Assembly: GCA_963759235.1 (NCBI GenBank)
Contig: CAVWYO010000008.1
Location: forward strand, 186,001-250,000
Length of the DNA: 64,000 nucleotides
From: Bauldia sp963759235
GTDB taxonomy: Bacteria; Pseudomonadota; Alphaproteobacteria; Rhizobiales; Kaistiaceae
Reading direction: 5' to 3'
Below the pieces are notes generated by a model. The model made no database searches, was not told the DNA's origin, and saw only the letters and a program-made list of their open reading frames with translations. Within the stretch, counting starts at the first letter, position 1. Each line of letters starts with the position of its first letter. This document shows positions 15,932-24,515 of the stretch, piece after piece. The position numbers and the translations under genes were made by a program.

Positions 15932-16783
15932 TCAGCCCATCTTCCTGACGCGTCCCTCGGCGCTCCGCGCCTCGGCTTCGTCGAAGAGCTGCGGGTACGG
16001 ATAGTCGAAGCCGAGCAGCTGGCGCATCATCGGGCTCATGGTGCGCTTGAACGACTCGTCGAGGGTGGTCAGCATGTCTTCGACCGGCTTGACGAATTTC
16101 GGCAGGTACTCGATCAGCACGCCGGTGCGGTCATGGTCCGACTTGTTCGGCATCGAGCAGTGCCAGGCGGCGCCGAAGAAGATCACCGCATCTCCGGGCT
16201 CGCCGACCATCCGCTCGCATCGCTCGTAGAAACGGTCTTCCTCGGCCGGGTAGCGAAGCTCGCGCTGCGAGCCGGGGACGAAGGCGGTGGCGCCGGATTC
16301 CTCGGTGAACGGGTCGAGCACGATGGTGACCTGGGCGTTCAGCGGAAACGACGGATTTACGTGGATCGGAAAGCTCTCCGGCTTGTGGAAGTCCCAATAG
16401 GGGTAGTCGATGTGCGGCTCCTGGCCGGGCCCTCCCGGCAGGATTCGGTTGGCGGCGATCGATCCCATGATGAATTCGGTGCCGAGAAACTTCTTGAGAA
16501 TGTCGACGACCGCCGGCTGCTCGGCCATTGCCGAGAACACCGGCCCCTTGGTCAGAAGGTTCCACACCCGCCGTTGCAGGCTCAGGCGGTTGTCGATCTC
16601 GGCCTTGCCCTGGAAATGGGTCACGCGCGGCGGCTCGGCGCTTGACCGGTCGACGATGATCTGGCGCGCCTCGTCGACCATCTCCCTCGGAAAAAGGCCG
16701 GGGAAGACGACCGCGCCATCGCCGTTCAGAAGCTCTTCAATCACCTCGTCGACATCGTAGTCGTTCTTGTCGAACCGGCGCAT
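15932..16783 (-). CDS. Phytanoyl-CoA dioxygenase (PhyH) family protein
   Basis: The product has 283 residues and is an Fe(II)/2-oxoglutarate dioxygenase-like protein. The metal triad is visible as HID in PGQEPHIDYPYWDF and a distal His in AAWHCSMPN, with an RTGVLIEYLP segment after it for 2-oxoglutarate. Family members hydroxylate or demethylate small molecules. It is the first gene of a unit that continues into the sugar importer and lies just below a LacI operator, so I infer it acts on the imported compound, for example by oxidative demethylation or hydroxylation. The substrate is unknown. Confidence 0.82.
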   Translation of the reverse strand: MRRFDKNDYDVDEVIEELLNGDGAVVFPGLFPREMVDEARQIIVDRSSAEPPRVTHFQGKAEIDNRLSLQRRVWNLLTKGPVFSAMAEQPAVVDILKKFLGTEFIMGSIAANRILPGGPGQEPHIDYPYWDFHKPESFPIHVNPSFPLNAQVTIVLDPFTEESGATAFVPGSQRELRYPAEEDRFYERCERMVGEPGDAVIFFGAAWHCSMPNKSDHDRTGVLIEYLPKFVKPVEDMLTTLDESFKRTMSPMMRQLLGFDYPYPQLFDEAEARSAEGRVRKMG

Positions 16784-16830
16784 GTGACGCTCCCCATCCT
16801 TAACCGGACCGCTGCAAAGCTATACGAAAT

Positions 16831-16844
16831 TGCAAACGCTTGCA
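16831..16844. promoter_or_regulatory. LacI-type operator TGCAAACGCTTGCA
   Basis: The palindrome lies 48 bases upstream of the PhyH start, in the gap 16784-16881. It is one base different from the perfect palindrome at 19093-19106. It gives the dioxygenase/importer unit its own control point. Confidence 0.7.
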
Positions 16845-16881
16845 ACACGAGCCGCCATACCGGCGGCGCGGACCGCAGGTG

Positions 16882-18039
16882 CTACCGCAACAGAGGCGGG
16901 ACGGCATCGGTCCAGGTTCCTTTGCCGGCGGCGGAACGCGCGGTCGCGTCAACCGTGGCGACGCTGCGCAGACCCTCTTCCGCGGTCGGGAACCAAAGTG
17001 CCGACGCTTCGGCGGCGCGGCCTTCCCGTCTCGCTTTCAGAACTTCGGCAAGGTCGGCGTAGATGTTGCCGAAGGCACCGAAGAACCCTTCGGCATGTCC
17101 GACGGTCGCCCGCGAGGCGCGGTCCGCTTCCGGCGAAAGACCGGCCACGCCACGCTCGATGATGCGGGTCGGCCCGCCGAGCGGTGTCCAGTAGAGCTGG
17201 TTCGGTTGCTCCTGTGCCCAGTAAAGGCCGCCTTTTTCGCCGTAGATCGCGACGGTGAGGCCGTGCATGCGGCCGATGGCGACGGCGCTTGCCCACAGGC
17301 GCCCGACGGTTCCTCCCGACATGCGGAAGGCGACCAGCGCGTCGTCTTCGAGCTCGCGCCCCGCGACGGTCGAGGCGAAGTCGGCCGAGACCGTCTCGAT
17401 CGTCTGACCGGTGACGAAACAGGCCAGATAAAGGGCGTGGATGCCGGCGTCGCCGACCGCCGACGAGACTCCGGCGAGCTTCGGGTCGTAGCGCCAGCGG
17501 ACGCGGGGATTGTCGGCGTCGGCCGCGTCGGCATGGTGGCCATGGGCGAACTCGGCAACCACGACGCGGATGCGGCCGAGGTCGCCGCGCGCGACCATGG
17601 CGCGGGCGTGGCGGACAAGGGCGTAGCCGGAATAGCCGAAGTTCACGGCGCAGATCTTGCCGGTGCGGCGCGCCGTGCGGACGATGTCCTCGGCCTCGTC
17701 GACCGTAACCGTCAGCGGCTTCTCGCAGAGAACGTCGAAGCCGCCTTCGAGGAATGCCTTGGCGATGGCGTGATGCGAGCTGTTGGGCGTCGCCACGGTA
17801 ACGAGATCGACGCGATCGGCGCGCTTCGTCTCGCCTGCCAGCATTTCGCGCCAATCGCCGTAGGCGCGGTCCATGGGAACACCGAGCCGGACGGCGAAGT
17901 CGCGGCCGCGGTCGGGATCGACGTCGAGGGCGCCGGCGACGAAGTCGAAGGCGCCGTCGAGCCCGGCGGCTATGCGGTGGGTGCCGCCGATCTGGCTGCC
18001 TTCGCCGCCACCGATCAATCCCCAGCGAAGCTTCGTCAC
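16882..18039 (-). CDS. Gfo/Idh/MocA-family dehydrogenase (IolG-like)
   Basis: The product has 385 residues: an N-terminal Rossmann domain (LRWGLIGGGEGSQIGGTHR near residue 4), the conserved CEKPLTV near 115-121 with its catalytic Lys, and a C-terminal oxidoreductase domain. It starts at GTG 18039, 10 bases after the TIM-barrel stop, so the two are coupled. Family members oxidise cyclitols or sugars with NAD(P). Beside IolB, IolC and IolJ homologues, an inositol-dehydrogenase-like step is the natural inference; the exact substrate is unproven. Confidence 0.87.
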   Translation of the reverse strand: MTKLRWGLIGGGEGSQIGGTHRIAAGLDGAFDFVAGALDVDPDRGRDFAVRLGVPMDRAYGDWREMLAGETKRADRVDLVTVATPNSSHHAIAKAFLEGGFDVLCEKPLTVTVDEAEDIVRTARRTGKICAVNFGYSGYALVRHARAMVARGDLGRIRVVVAEFAHGHHADAADADNPRVRWRYDPKLAGVSSAVGDAGIHALYLACFVTGQTIETVSADFASTVAGRELEDDALVAFRMSGGTVGRLWASAVAIGRMHGLTVAIYGEKGGLYWAQEQPNQLYWTPLGGPTRIIERGVAGLSPEADRASRATVGHAEGFFGAFGNIYADLAEVLKARREGRAAEASALWFPTAEEGLRSVATVDATARSAAGKGTWTDAVPPLLR

Positions 18040-18049
18040 GCCCTTTGCC

Positions 18050-18943
18050 TCACGCCAGTCCCACCGTCTTCAGATAGTCGAGATTGGCCTTGGCGTCATT
18101 GAGCGGCGACGTCGATCCATGCGGATCGCAATCCTGCTCGACGGTGGCCCAGCCGGAAAAGCCGTTGTCGACGAGCGCCTGCTTGAAGGCGACAAAATCG
18201 ACCGCCCCCTGGCCGAGATTGCAGAACAGGCCTTCCGCGCAGGCATCGTAGAAGCCCGTCCGGTTGGCGACGACGTGTCGGCGAACCGACGGATCGACAT
18301 CCTTGAAATGCAGGTAAGTGACCCGATCGGCATGGCGCCGGTAGAAGGCAACCGGATCGAAACCGGCATAGACCGAGTGACCGGTGTCGAGACAGACGCC
18401 GAGCAGCCGAGGGTCGATGGCGTCAAGGGCCTGCTCCAGCTCGTCCTCGAACTCGATCCAGCCGCCGGCGTGAGCGTGAAGCGTCGGATCGAGACCGAAC
18501 TCGTCACGGGCGATGGTCGCCACGGACCGCAGGCGGCCGAGAAACGCCTTGAGGTCGTCGCCGCTCATCCGCTCGGCTTCGGTCGAGCGCCCGGCGGTCG
18601 GCGCGCGCGTCGCGGCGATGGAGTCGATCAGCACGAGCCGCTTGGCGCCGTGGGCGGCTAGCGCGCGGCAGGTGCGGACCGAGGCGTCCATGACCTCGTC
18701 CCACTTCGCCGGATCGTGAAACGGGCGGAAGACGACGCCGCCGATCAGCGACAGGCCGCGCTCAGCGAGAGCCGGTCCCAACACGTGGGGGTCTTCCGGC
18801 ATGAAGCCGACCGGTCCGAGTTCCATGCCCCGATAGCCGGCGGCCGCCGCGTCGTCGAGCACTTTCGTCCAGGGCGGATTGCGCGGATCGTCCGCGAACT
18901 CGACGCCCCACGAACAGGGTGCATTGCCGATCGATATTTCCAT
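18050..18943 (-). CDS. Xylose-isomerase-like TIM barrel (IolE/IolI-type)
   Basis: The product has 297 residues and belongs to the AP_endonuc_2/xylose isomerase-like family. The start SIGNAPCSWGVEF is typical of IolE-like proteins. Metal ligands are visible as HAHAGG, CLDTGHS, LHFKDVD and the late VEQDCD glutamate. IolE dehydrates scyllo-inosose and IolI isomerises inososes; I cannot choose between them. It leads the minus-strand pair with the Gfo/Idh/MocA dehydrogenase and faces the iolC gene across a shared operator. Confidence 0.82.
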   Translation of the reverse strand: MEISIGNAPCSWGVEFADDPRNPPWTKVLDDAAAAGYRGMELGPVGFMPEDPHVLGPALAERGLSLIGGVVFRPFHDPAKWDEVMDASVRTCRALAAHGAKRLVLIDSIAATRAPTAGRSTEAERMSGDDLKAFLGRLRSVATIARDEFGLDPTLHAHAGGWIEFEDELEQALDAIDPRLLGVCLDTGHSVYAGFDPVAFYRRHADRVTYLHFKDVDPSVRRHVVANRTGFYDACAEGLFCNLGQGAVDFVAFKQALVDNGFSGWATVEQDCDPHGSTSPLNDAKANLDYLKTVGLA

Positions 18944-19092
18944 TCCACTCCCCTCCCGCCGCGCCTTGCGGTCACTTGACCGACTATGCCATCCCGGCAG
19001 CCTCTACGCCCCGAGCGCTCACCTCAAGCCCGCAGCCCTACGGGTTCCCAATAAGGAACCCACCGAAACCACCGGCGCCCCGCCGGCCAGCC

Positions 19093-19106
19093 TGCAAGCG
19101 CTTGCA
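19093..19106. promoter_or_regulatory. LacI operator, perfect palindrome TGCAAGCGCTTGCA
   Basis: The perfect 14-bp palindrome lies between the divergent TIM-barrel (18943) and iolC-like (19384) genes, well placed to control both. The remainder of this 440-base gap (18944-19383) holds no gene I can support; open frames crossing it lack family features. Confidence 0.75.
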
Positions 19107-19383
19107 AAAACAGTCTCGCGCGACTAGGATTTGCGGTCAAGGGCCAGCGGGGCGCTGCGCGGCAAATGATCGTCAGACCCCCTCGGTCGGCACACAGACA
19201 AAGGCGACGAGACCGGAATGGCCGGACGTCTGGGAATACGTTCATTCATTGGCTTCGCCGGAGCGCCGGCTTGGAACCCTGCCGTCGGGCCGGCCGATCC
19301 ATGCCGGGCGAACCGGGAGCGAAGGCAGCCAGGTTGGCGCGCGGTATGCGGCGCAGGGTCGGGCTTGTGGCGGGGCATCTGAC

Positions 19384-20379
19384 GTGGCGCTTGCGATCGC
19401 CCGCGACCGGAGGCTCGGAGCGATCGTGGTCGGACGCGCCGGTCTCGACCTCTACCCTTCGCCGGACGGCACCCGCATCGAGGCGGCGGCGCGTTTCGTC
19501 ACGGACCTTGGCGGGTCGGCCTGCAACATTGCGGTGGCACTGGCTCGCCAGGGAACGCGGTCGGCCCTGATCAGCCCGTTGTCGGACGATGCCGTGGGCC
19601 GGTTCGTTCGCGCCAGGCTGGCCGCTTATGAGGTGGATACCTCGCGATGCCGGGCCGTCAGCGGCGACTATCGAACGAGCCTGGCGCTGGCGGAGACGCG
19701 GGCCAGCGACTGCGAAGTCGTCATCTACCGGAACGGCGCCGCCGACCTGCAGATGGACATGGAGGATGTCGATGCTGCTTTCGTTGCCGAGGCATCGATG
19801 CTGATCCTGACGGGGACGGCGCTCGCCGCCGAGCCGTCGCGATCGGCGTCGATGGCGATGCTTGCTGCCGGGCGGAAGGTTGGGACGTTCACCGTCCTCG
19901 ACGTCGACCACCGTTCCTATTCATGGGGCTCGGAGCAGGAAGCGGCATCGGCATATGCCGCGGCGGCCGAACAGTCCGACGCCGTGGTCGGCAATGAGGA
20001 TGAATTCGGGCTCATCGCCGGCCGCCGCGACGACGCGCTGCGGGCGGCCGAGGATTGCGTGAAGCGCGGCGGCACGTTCGCGATTTTGAAGAAAGGCGTC
20101 AAAGGCTCGGTCACCATCACGCACGATGTCATGTTCGACACCGGGGTCGTGCCGGTGACCATGAAGAAGCCCTTCGGGGCCGGCGACGCGTTCATGGGGG
20201 GCATCGGCGCGGCGCTGCTTGCCGGGCTGCCGCTCGAGACCGCGGTCCGCCGTGGCTCGGTCGCCGCGGCGCTCGTGGTGTCGCGCCGGGGCTGCGCCTC
20301 GGCCATGCCGACGGCAAGCGAGGTTGATCGGACCCTTTCCCGCCATCAAAGGAAAAGCGATGCACATCCCTCCCTATGA
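19384..20379 (+). CDS. iolC: PfkB-family sugar kinase, 5-dehydro-2-deoxygluconokinase-like
   Basis: This 331-residue ribokinase/PfkB-family protein has an early VGRAGLDLYP, a GGSACNIAVALARQG substrate motif and a late GAGDAF motif with catalytic Asp268. A VVGNEDEF segment is typical of IolC-like kinases. I chose GTG 19384; the frame runs open upstream to 18919 but without a better site. It leads the run iolC-iolB-iolJ and its end overlaps iolB by 20 bases. IolC phosphorylates 5-dehydro-2-deoxy-D-gluconate in inositol breakdown. Confidence 0.85.
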   Translation: MALAIARDRRLGAIVVGRAGLDLYPSPDGTRIEAAARFVTDLGGSACNIAVALARQGTRSALISPLSDDAVGRFVRARLAAYEVDTSRCRAVSGDYRTSLALAETRASDCEVVIYRNGAADLQMDMEDVDAAFVAEASMLILTGTALAAEPSRSASMAMLAAGRKVGTFTVLDVDHRSYSWGSEQEAASAYAAAAEQSDAVVGNEDEFGLIAGRRDDALRAAEDCVKRGGTFAILKKGVKGSVTITHDVMFDTGVVPVTMKKPFGAGDAFMGGIGAALLAGLPLETAVRRGSVAAALVVSRRGCASAMPTASEVDRTLSRHQRKSDAHPSL

Positions 20380-21214
20380 CAATCGGAACAAGCCGATCGT
20401 CGACGCGAACGACGCCAACGTTCCGCTCACCTATTTCAATATCGTCAAGCTCAGGAAGGGCGAGAGCTTCACCTACGTGGTGCCGGGATACGAAACCTGC
20501 ATCGCGCCGGCGCACGGCGCGGTCAAGGTTGTCGTCGAGGGACCGGGCGGGATAGCCGAGCGGTTCGATTCGGTCGGCGAGCGCGAGACGATCTGGGAGA
20601 ACGACCCCTCGGCGGTCTATGTCCCGGTGGCTTGCACGGCGGAGATCACCTGCCGGTCGACAGACGCAGAAATCTTCGTCGCCGGCGCGCGGTTCGACCA
20701 GAGCTACCAGCCGTTTGCCGTCCGCCCGGCCGATATCGACAAGGTTCAATACGGCTCGGACGAAACCAAGACCCACCGCAAGATCAAGCATATCCTCGGC
20801 CAGAATCCTCCCGGCCGGGTCGGCCGCCTGCTCGTGTCGGAACTGTTCACCGTCGGAGCAGGCGGCTGGTCCGGTTTTCCGCCTCACAAGCACGAGATCG
20901 ACCGGCTGCCCGACGAAACCCGTCACGACGAGGTCTACAACTTTCGCTTCCGGCCCGAGCACGGCTTCGGCCTTCAATTGCTGGAGCCGGCCGATGGTGG
21001 GCCCAGTCAGGCGTTTCAGATTGTCAACGGCTCAACCGTCAAGATCCGCAACGGCTATCATCCGTGCGTCGCGGCGCCGGGCTATGAAATGTACTACTTC
21101 ACCATCCTGGGTGGCTTGACCCAGCGCCCGCTGATCCAGTTCTTCCAACCTGCCCACGCCTATCAGATCGAAACCATCCCCGGAATCAAGGACATGATCG
21201 CCAAGTTCAAGTGA
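20360..21214 (+). CDS. iolB: 5-deoxy-glucuronate isomerase
   Basis: The product has 284 residues and matches the IolB bicupin family, with the metal-binding PPHKHEID at about 174-181, an HDEVYNFRF segment and a YEMYYFTILGG stretch near the end. AAAGGA precedes ATG 20360. It overlaps iolC by 20 bases and its stop overlaps the aldolase start (GTGA), so the three genes are translationally coupled. IolB converts 5-deoxy-glucuronate to 5-dehydro-2-deoxy-gluconate. Confidence 0.9.
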   Translation: MHIPPYDNRNKPIVDANDANVPLTYFNIVKLRKGESFTYVVPGYETCIAPAHGAVKVVVEGPGGIAERFDSVGERETIWENDPSAVYVPVACTAEITCRSTDAEIFVAGARFDQSYQPFAVRPADIDKVQYGSDETKTHRKIKHILGQNPPGRVGRLLVSELFTVGAGGWSGFPPHKHEIDRLPDETRHDEVYNFRFRPEHGFGLQLLEPADGGPSQAFQIVNGSTVKIRNGYHPCVAAPGYEMYYFTILGGLTQRPLIQFFQPAHAYQIETIPGIKDMIAKFK

Positions 21215-22074
21215 GCGGCGAAATGCTGGTGAACCTCGCCACGATTCTGGCGCCGGCGGTCGAGGGCGGATACGGCGTCGCTTGCTTCAATGTTTTCGGG
21301 TGGGAGGACGCGCGCGCCGTGGTCGACGCCGCGGAGAAAGTCGGCGCACCGGTCATCCTGGCGGCTAGTCTCGACTTCACCCGATTCATGCCGGTGAGGC
21401 TCATTGCCGGCATGTTCCGCGCTCTCGGCGAAGCGGCGGCGGTGCCGGTCTGCGCCCATCTTGATCACACCTACGAGATCGAGGCGGTGCTCCGCGGTGT
21501 CGATGCCGGCTTCACCTCGGTCATGTATGACGGCTCGCAGCTCCGGCTTGAAGACAACATCGCCGGGACCAGGCGGGTGGCGGACTATGCCCATGCGGCC
21601 GGCTGTTCGGTCGAGGCCGAGGTCGGTTCGGTGCCGTATTCAGAAGGTCGCGACCACATCAAGACGGAATTGACCGGCATCGCCGACGCCTCGCGTCTCG
21701 CCGGCGAGACCGGCCTCGACGCCCTGGCGATTTCGGTCGGCAACATTCACCGTTTGAAGGCTCCCAGCGCCAGGATCGACTTCGCACGGCTTGCGGCCAT
21801 CGAGGCGGCCGTCTCCGTTCCTCTGGTGATTCACGGAACCTCCGGCATCGTCGCGGAAGATCTCGCTCGGCTGGCCGGCACGCGCGTTGCGAAGTTCAAT
21901 GTCGGCACCACCCTCCGCCAGGCCTTCGGCAGAGGGTTGCGCCAAACCCTCGAACAGCATCCCGACCGCTTCGACAGACTGGAAATCATGCGCGATGTGA
22001 TGGGTGTGATGACGACGGAGGCGACCCGCGTGATCAGGCTTCTCGGCTGGCCGGGAAACGCGCGGTCCGCATGA
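21211..22074 (+). CDS. Class II aldolase, IolJ-like
   Basis: The product has 287 residues and belongs to the zinc-dependent fructose-bisphosphate/tagatose aldolase family. It has AHLDHTYE (His83, Asp85, His86), SVEAEVGSVPYSEG, a GNIHRLK segment, HGTSG and KFNVGTTLR for phosphate binding. It starts at GTG 21211 overlapping the iolB stop; ATG 21223 is an alternative. After IolC and IolB the expected reaction is cleavage of 2-deoxy-5-keto-gluconate 6-phosphate to dihydroxyacetone phosphate and malonate semialdehyde. Confidence 0.87.
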   Translation: MSGEMLVNLATILAPAVEGGYGVACFNVFGWEDARAVVDAAEKVGAPVILAASLDFTRFMPVRLIAGMFRALGEAAAVPVCAHLDHTYEIEAVLRGVDAGFTSVMYDGSQLRLEDNIAGTRRVADYAHAAGCSVEAEVGSVPYSEGRDHIKTELTGIADASRLAGETGLDALAISVGNIHRLKAPSARIDFARLAAIEAAVSVPLVIHGTSGIVAEDLARLAGTRVAKFNVGTTLRQAFGRGLRQTLEQHPDRFDRLEIMRDVMGVMTTEATRVIRLLGWPGNARSA

Positions 22075-22269
22075 CGGAAAGGAATCCGATCCGGAGTATC
22101 GGCAGAGGTTTCGGCCCGCTCCGGCGGCGCTTCGGCGGTTTCCGCGCGTGCAAGCCGGCGAGCGCCGGTCGCCGCAGTTGCCGGCAAATGCCGGATAAAC
22201 TAGCATTCCGGCGACAAACCTGAGATCAGCGGCCCTGACGCCCGCCAACCGTGCGAGGATTGATTTCCT

Positions 22270-23352
22270 GTGGTGACAAATCCCGATGAACGCAATTGGG
22301 CTGGTCCGGGGCTCTTGGACAAGGATGGAAGACCGCAGACCCGGCCGACGCTGAAGACGATCTCGGAGATCACCGGTCTCGGCGTCACCACCGTGTCGCG
22401 GGCGCTCAAGGATGGGCCGGAGCTCAGCGCCGAGACCCGCGCGCGGGTTCAGTCGGTCGCTTCCGACCTCGGCTACCGGCCCAATCGGGCGGGGGTACGC
22501 CTGCGGACCGGACGAACCTTCGTCATCGGCCTCATCCTCGATCAAGGCGTCACCATCGCCGAATTCGAGCGCCGGATCATTCTCGGTGTCTCCAGCGTTC
22601 TTGTCGATACGAACTACCATCTCGTCGTCATGCCGCTCCTCCACGGCGACGACCTGATGGAGCCGGTTCGCTACTTCGTCGAAACCGCGGCGGCCGACGG
22701 GTTGATCTTCACCCACACGCAGCCGCGCGACGAGCGTGTCCGTTATCTGTTCGATCGGCAGTTCCCCTTCGTCAGCCATGGCCGGACCGAACTCGGCCTG
22801 GAGCACGCCTTCTACGATTTCGACAACGAGCGTTTCGTCGCCGAAGCGGTCGAACGGCTTATCGCCCGCGGACGGCGGCGGCTGGCGCTAGTCGCGCCCC
22901 AGGACAACCTTACCTGCGCCCATCATATGTTCGCCGGATTCAACAGAGCGACAGGCCGGGCGGGCGTCGAGGCCGTCGTCGTGGAAGGCGTGCACCTCGA
23001 CAGCGATCCCATCGCGTTCCGCATGGCGGCGCGAGACATGGCGTCTCAGCCGAACCCGCCGGATGCCTTCATCTGCGCCAACGAGACCCGCAGTATCGCC
23101 CTCATGGCGGGGTTGCGTGATGCCGGCTTCGTCGTCGGTACCGATGTCGACGTTATCGCCAAGGATACCTCGGACCTGCTTGACCACGTCACGCCGGCAA
23201 TCAATTCGTTCTACGAGGACATGATCTTCGCCGGCAAAGAAGTTGCGCGCCTGTTGCTGAGGCGCATCGCCGGCGCGCCGGTGAACGAGCTGCAGTCGAT
23301 CGCCGCACCGCGCTTCCATCGGCGGACCGAACTCGTCCCCACGAGCCGTTAA
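22270..23352 (+). CDS. LacI-family transcriptional regulator (mannoside operon)
   Basis: The product has 360 residues: a helix-turn-helix at about 27-46 (PTLKTISEITGLGVTTVSRA), a hinge (NRAGVRLRTGRT) and a sugar-responsive core. It starts at GTG 22270 or the adjacent GTG. It is convergent with the malK-like gene, with 6 bases between the stops, and is the nearest regulator to the mannosidase operon. A CG-centred palindrome at 33204-33217, before that operon's first gene, is the likely target. The gap 22075-22269 shows only GC-rich short dyads. Confidence 0.87.
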   Translation: MVTNPDERNWAGPGLLDKDGRPQTRPTLKTISEITGLGVTTVSRALKDGPELSAETRARVQSVASDLGYRPNRAGVRLRTGRTFVIGLILDQGVTIAEFERRIILGVSSVLVDTNYHLVVMPLLHGDDLMEPVRYFVETAAADGLIFTHTQPRDERVRYLFDRQFPFVSHGRTELGLEHAFYDFDNERFVAEAVERLIARGRRRLALVAPQDNLTCAHHMFAGFNRATGRAGVEAVVVEGVHLDSDPIAFRMAARDMASQPNPPDAFICANETRSIALMAGLRDAGFVVGTDVDVIAKDTSDLLDHVTPAINSFYEDMIFAGKEVARLLLRRIAGAPVNELQSIAAPRFHRRTELVPTSR

Positions 23353-23358
23353 CGTCCG

Positions 23359-24465
23359 CTAGAGAGCGACGCCGCTCTCGGGGTCGAAGAGGTGCATGTG
23401 GTTCAGGTGGGCATGGAGGTGCATGGTCGAGCCGGCGGGCGGCGCGGAGACGGCGCTGATCCGGCAGATGATCTCGATACCGCCGATATTGGTGAAGATG
23501 AGCGTGTCGGAGCCGAGCGGCTCGGCGATCTCGACGACGACATCGAAGGGTACGGCGCCCTCGCCGTCGCGGTTTTCCTCGGTCCAGGTGTTGGTCAAGT
23601 CCTCGGGGCGGATGCCGAAGACGACCGGCTTGCCGGCATGCGGTCCGTACTGCTCGACCTTCGACAAGGGAATCTGCAGCCGCGGCCCGCCGTCCGGGAC
23701 GACAAACAGGCCGCCGTTCTCGGCGACCAGCCTGGCGTTGAGGAAATTCATGGTCGGCGAACCGATAAACCCGGCGACGAAGCGGTTTAACGGCCGCGAA
23801 TAGAGGTCGTCGGGGGTGCCGACCTGCTCGATCCGGCCGCCATGCAGCGTCACGATGCGGTCGGCGAGCGTCATTGCCTCGGTCTGATCGTGGGTGACGT
23901 AGACGCTGGTCGCCTGGAAGGCGATGTGCAGGCGTTTGATCTGCGTGCGCATCTCGACGCGAAGCTTGGCGTCGAGGTTGGAGAGCGGCTCGTCGAACAG
24001 GAAAAGCGCCGGCTCGCGGGCGATCGCCCGTCCGATGGCAACGCGCTGGCGCTGACCGCCGGACAGCTGCTTCGGCTTGCGGTCCAAGAGTTCCTCGATC
24101 TGCAGGATCTCCGCCGTCTTGTGCACGGCCTTGTCGATATCGGCGCGCGGCGTGTTGCGCATCTTCAGCCCGAAGCCGAGGTTCTGGCGCACCGACATGT
24201 GCGGGTAAAGGGCGTAGTCCTGGAACACCATGGCGATGTCGCGATCGCGCGGCGCGTCGTCGTTCACCACCCGGTCGTTGATGGAAATCTCGCCGCCGGT
24301 GACCGTCTCGAGGCCGGCGATCATCCGCAGGATGGTGCTCTTGCCACAGCCGGACGGTCCGACGAGGACGACGAACTCGCCGTCGCGGATCTCGAAATCG
24401 ATGCCGTGGACGACTTCGAGCTCGCCGTACTTCTTGAACAGTTGTCTGACTACGACATGCGCCAT
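23359..24465 (-). CDS. Sugar ABC transporter ATP-binding protein (MalK/UgpC-like)
   Basis: The product has 368 residues: Walker A GPSGCGKST near residue 36, Q-loop VFQDYALYPH, signature LSGGQRQRVAIGRA, Walker B LFLFDEPLSNLDAKLR, then a TOBE regulatory domain from about 240 with the typical GIRPEDL. It powers the importer encoded at 29896-33045. It is the last gene of the operon, 50 bases after the second mannosidase. Confidence 0.93.
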   Translation of the reverse strand: MAHVVVRQLFKKYGELEVVHGIDFEIRDGEFVVLVGPSGCGKSTILRMIAGLETVTGGEISINDRVVNDDAPRDRDIAMVFQDYALYPHMSVRQNLGFGLKMRNTPRADIDKAVHKTAEILQIEELLDRKPKQLSGGQRQRVAIGRAIAREPALFLFDEPLSNLDAKLRVEMRTQIKRLHIAFQATSVYVTHDQTEAMTLADRIVTLHGGRIEQVGTPDDLYSRPLNRFVAGFIGSPTMNFLNARLVAENGGLFVVPDGGPRLQIPLSKVEQYGPHAGKPVVFGIRPEDLTNTWTEENRDGEGAVPFDVVVEIAEPLGSDTLIFTNIGGIEIICRISAVSAPPAGSTMHLHAHLNHMHLFDPESGVAL

Positions 24466-24515
24466 CGGTTCCTCTTCGACATCATCCGCAAATGGCGACG
24501 AAATGCCACCGTCCG

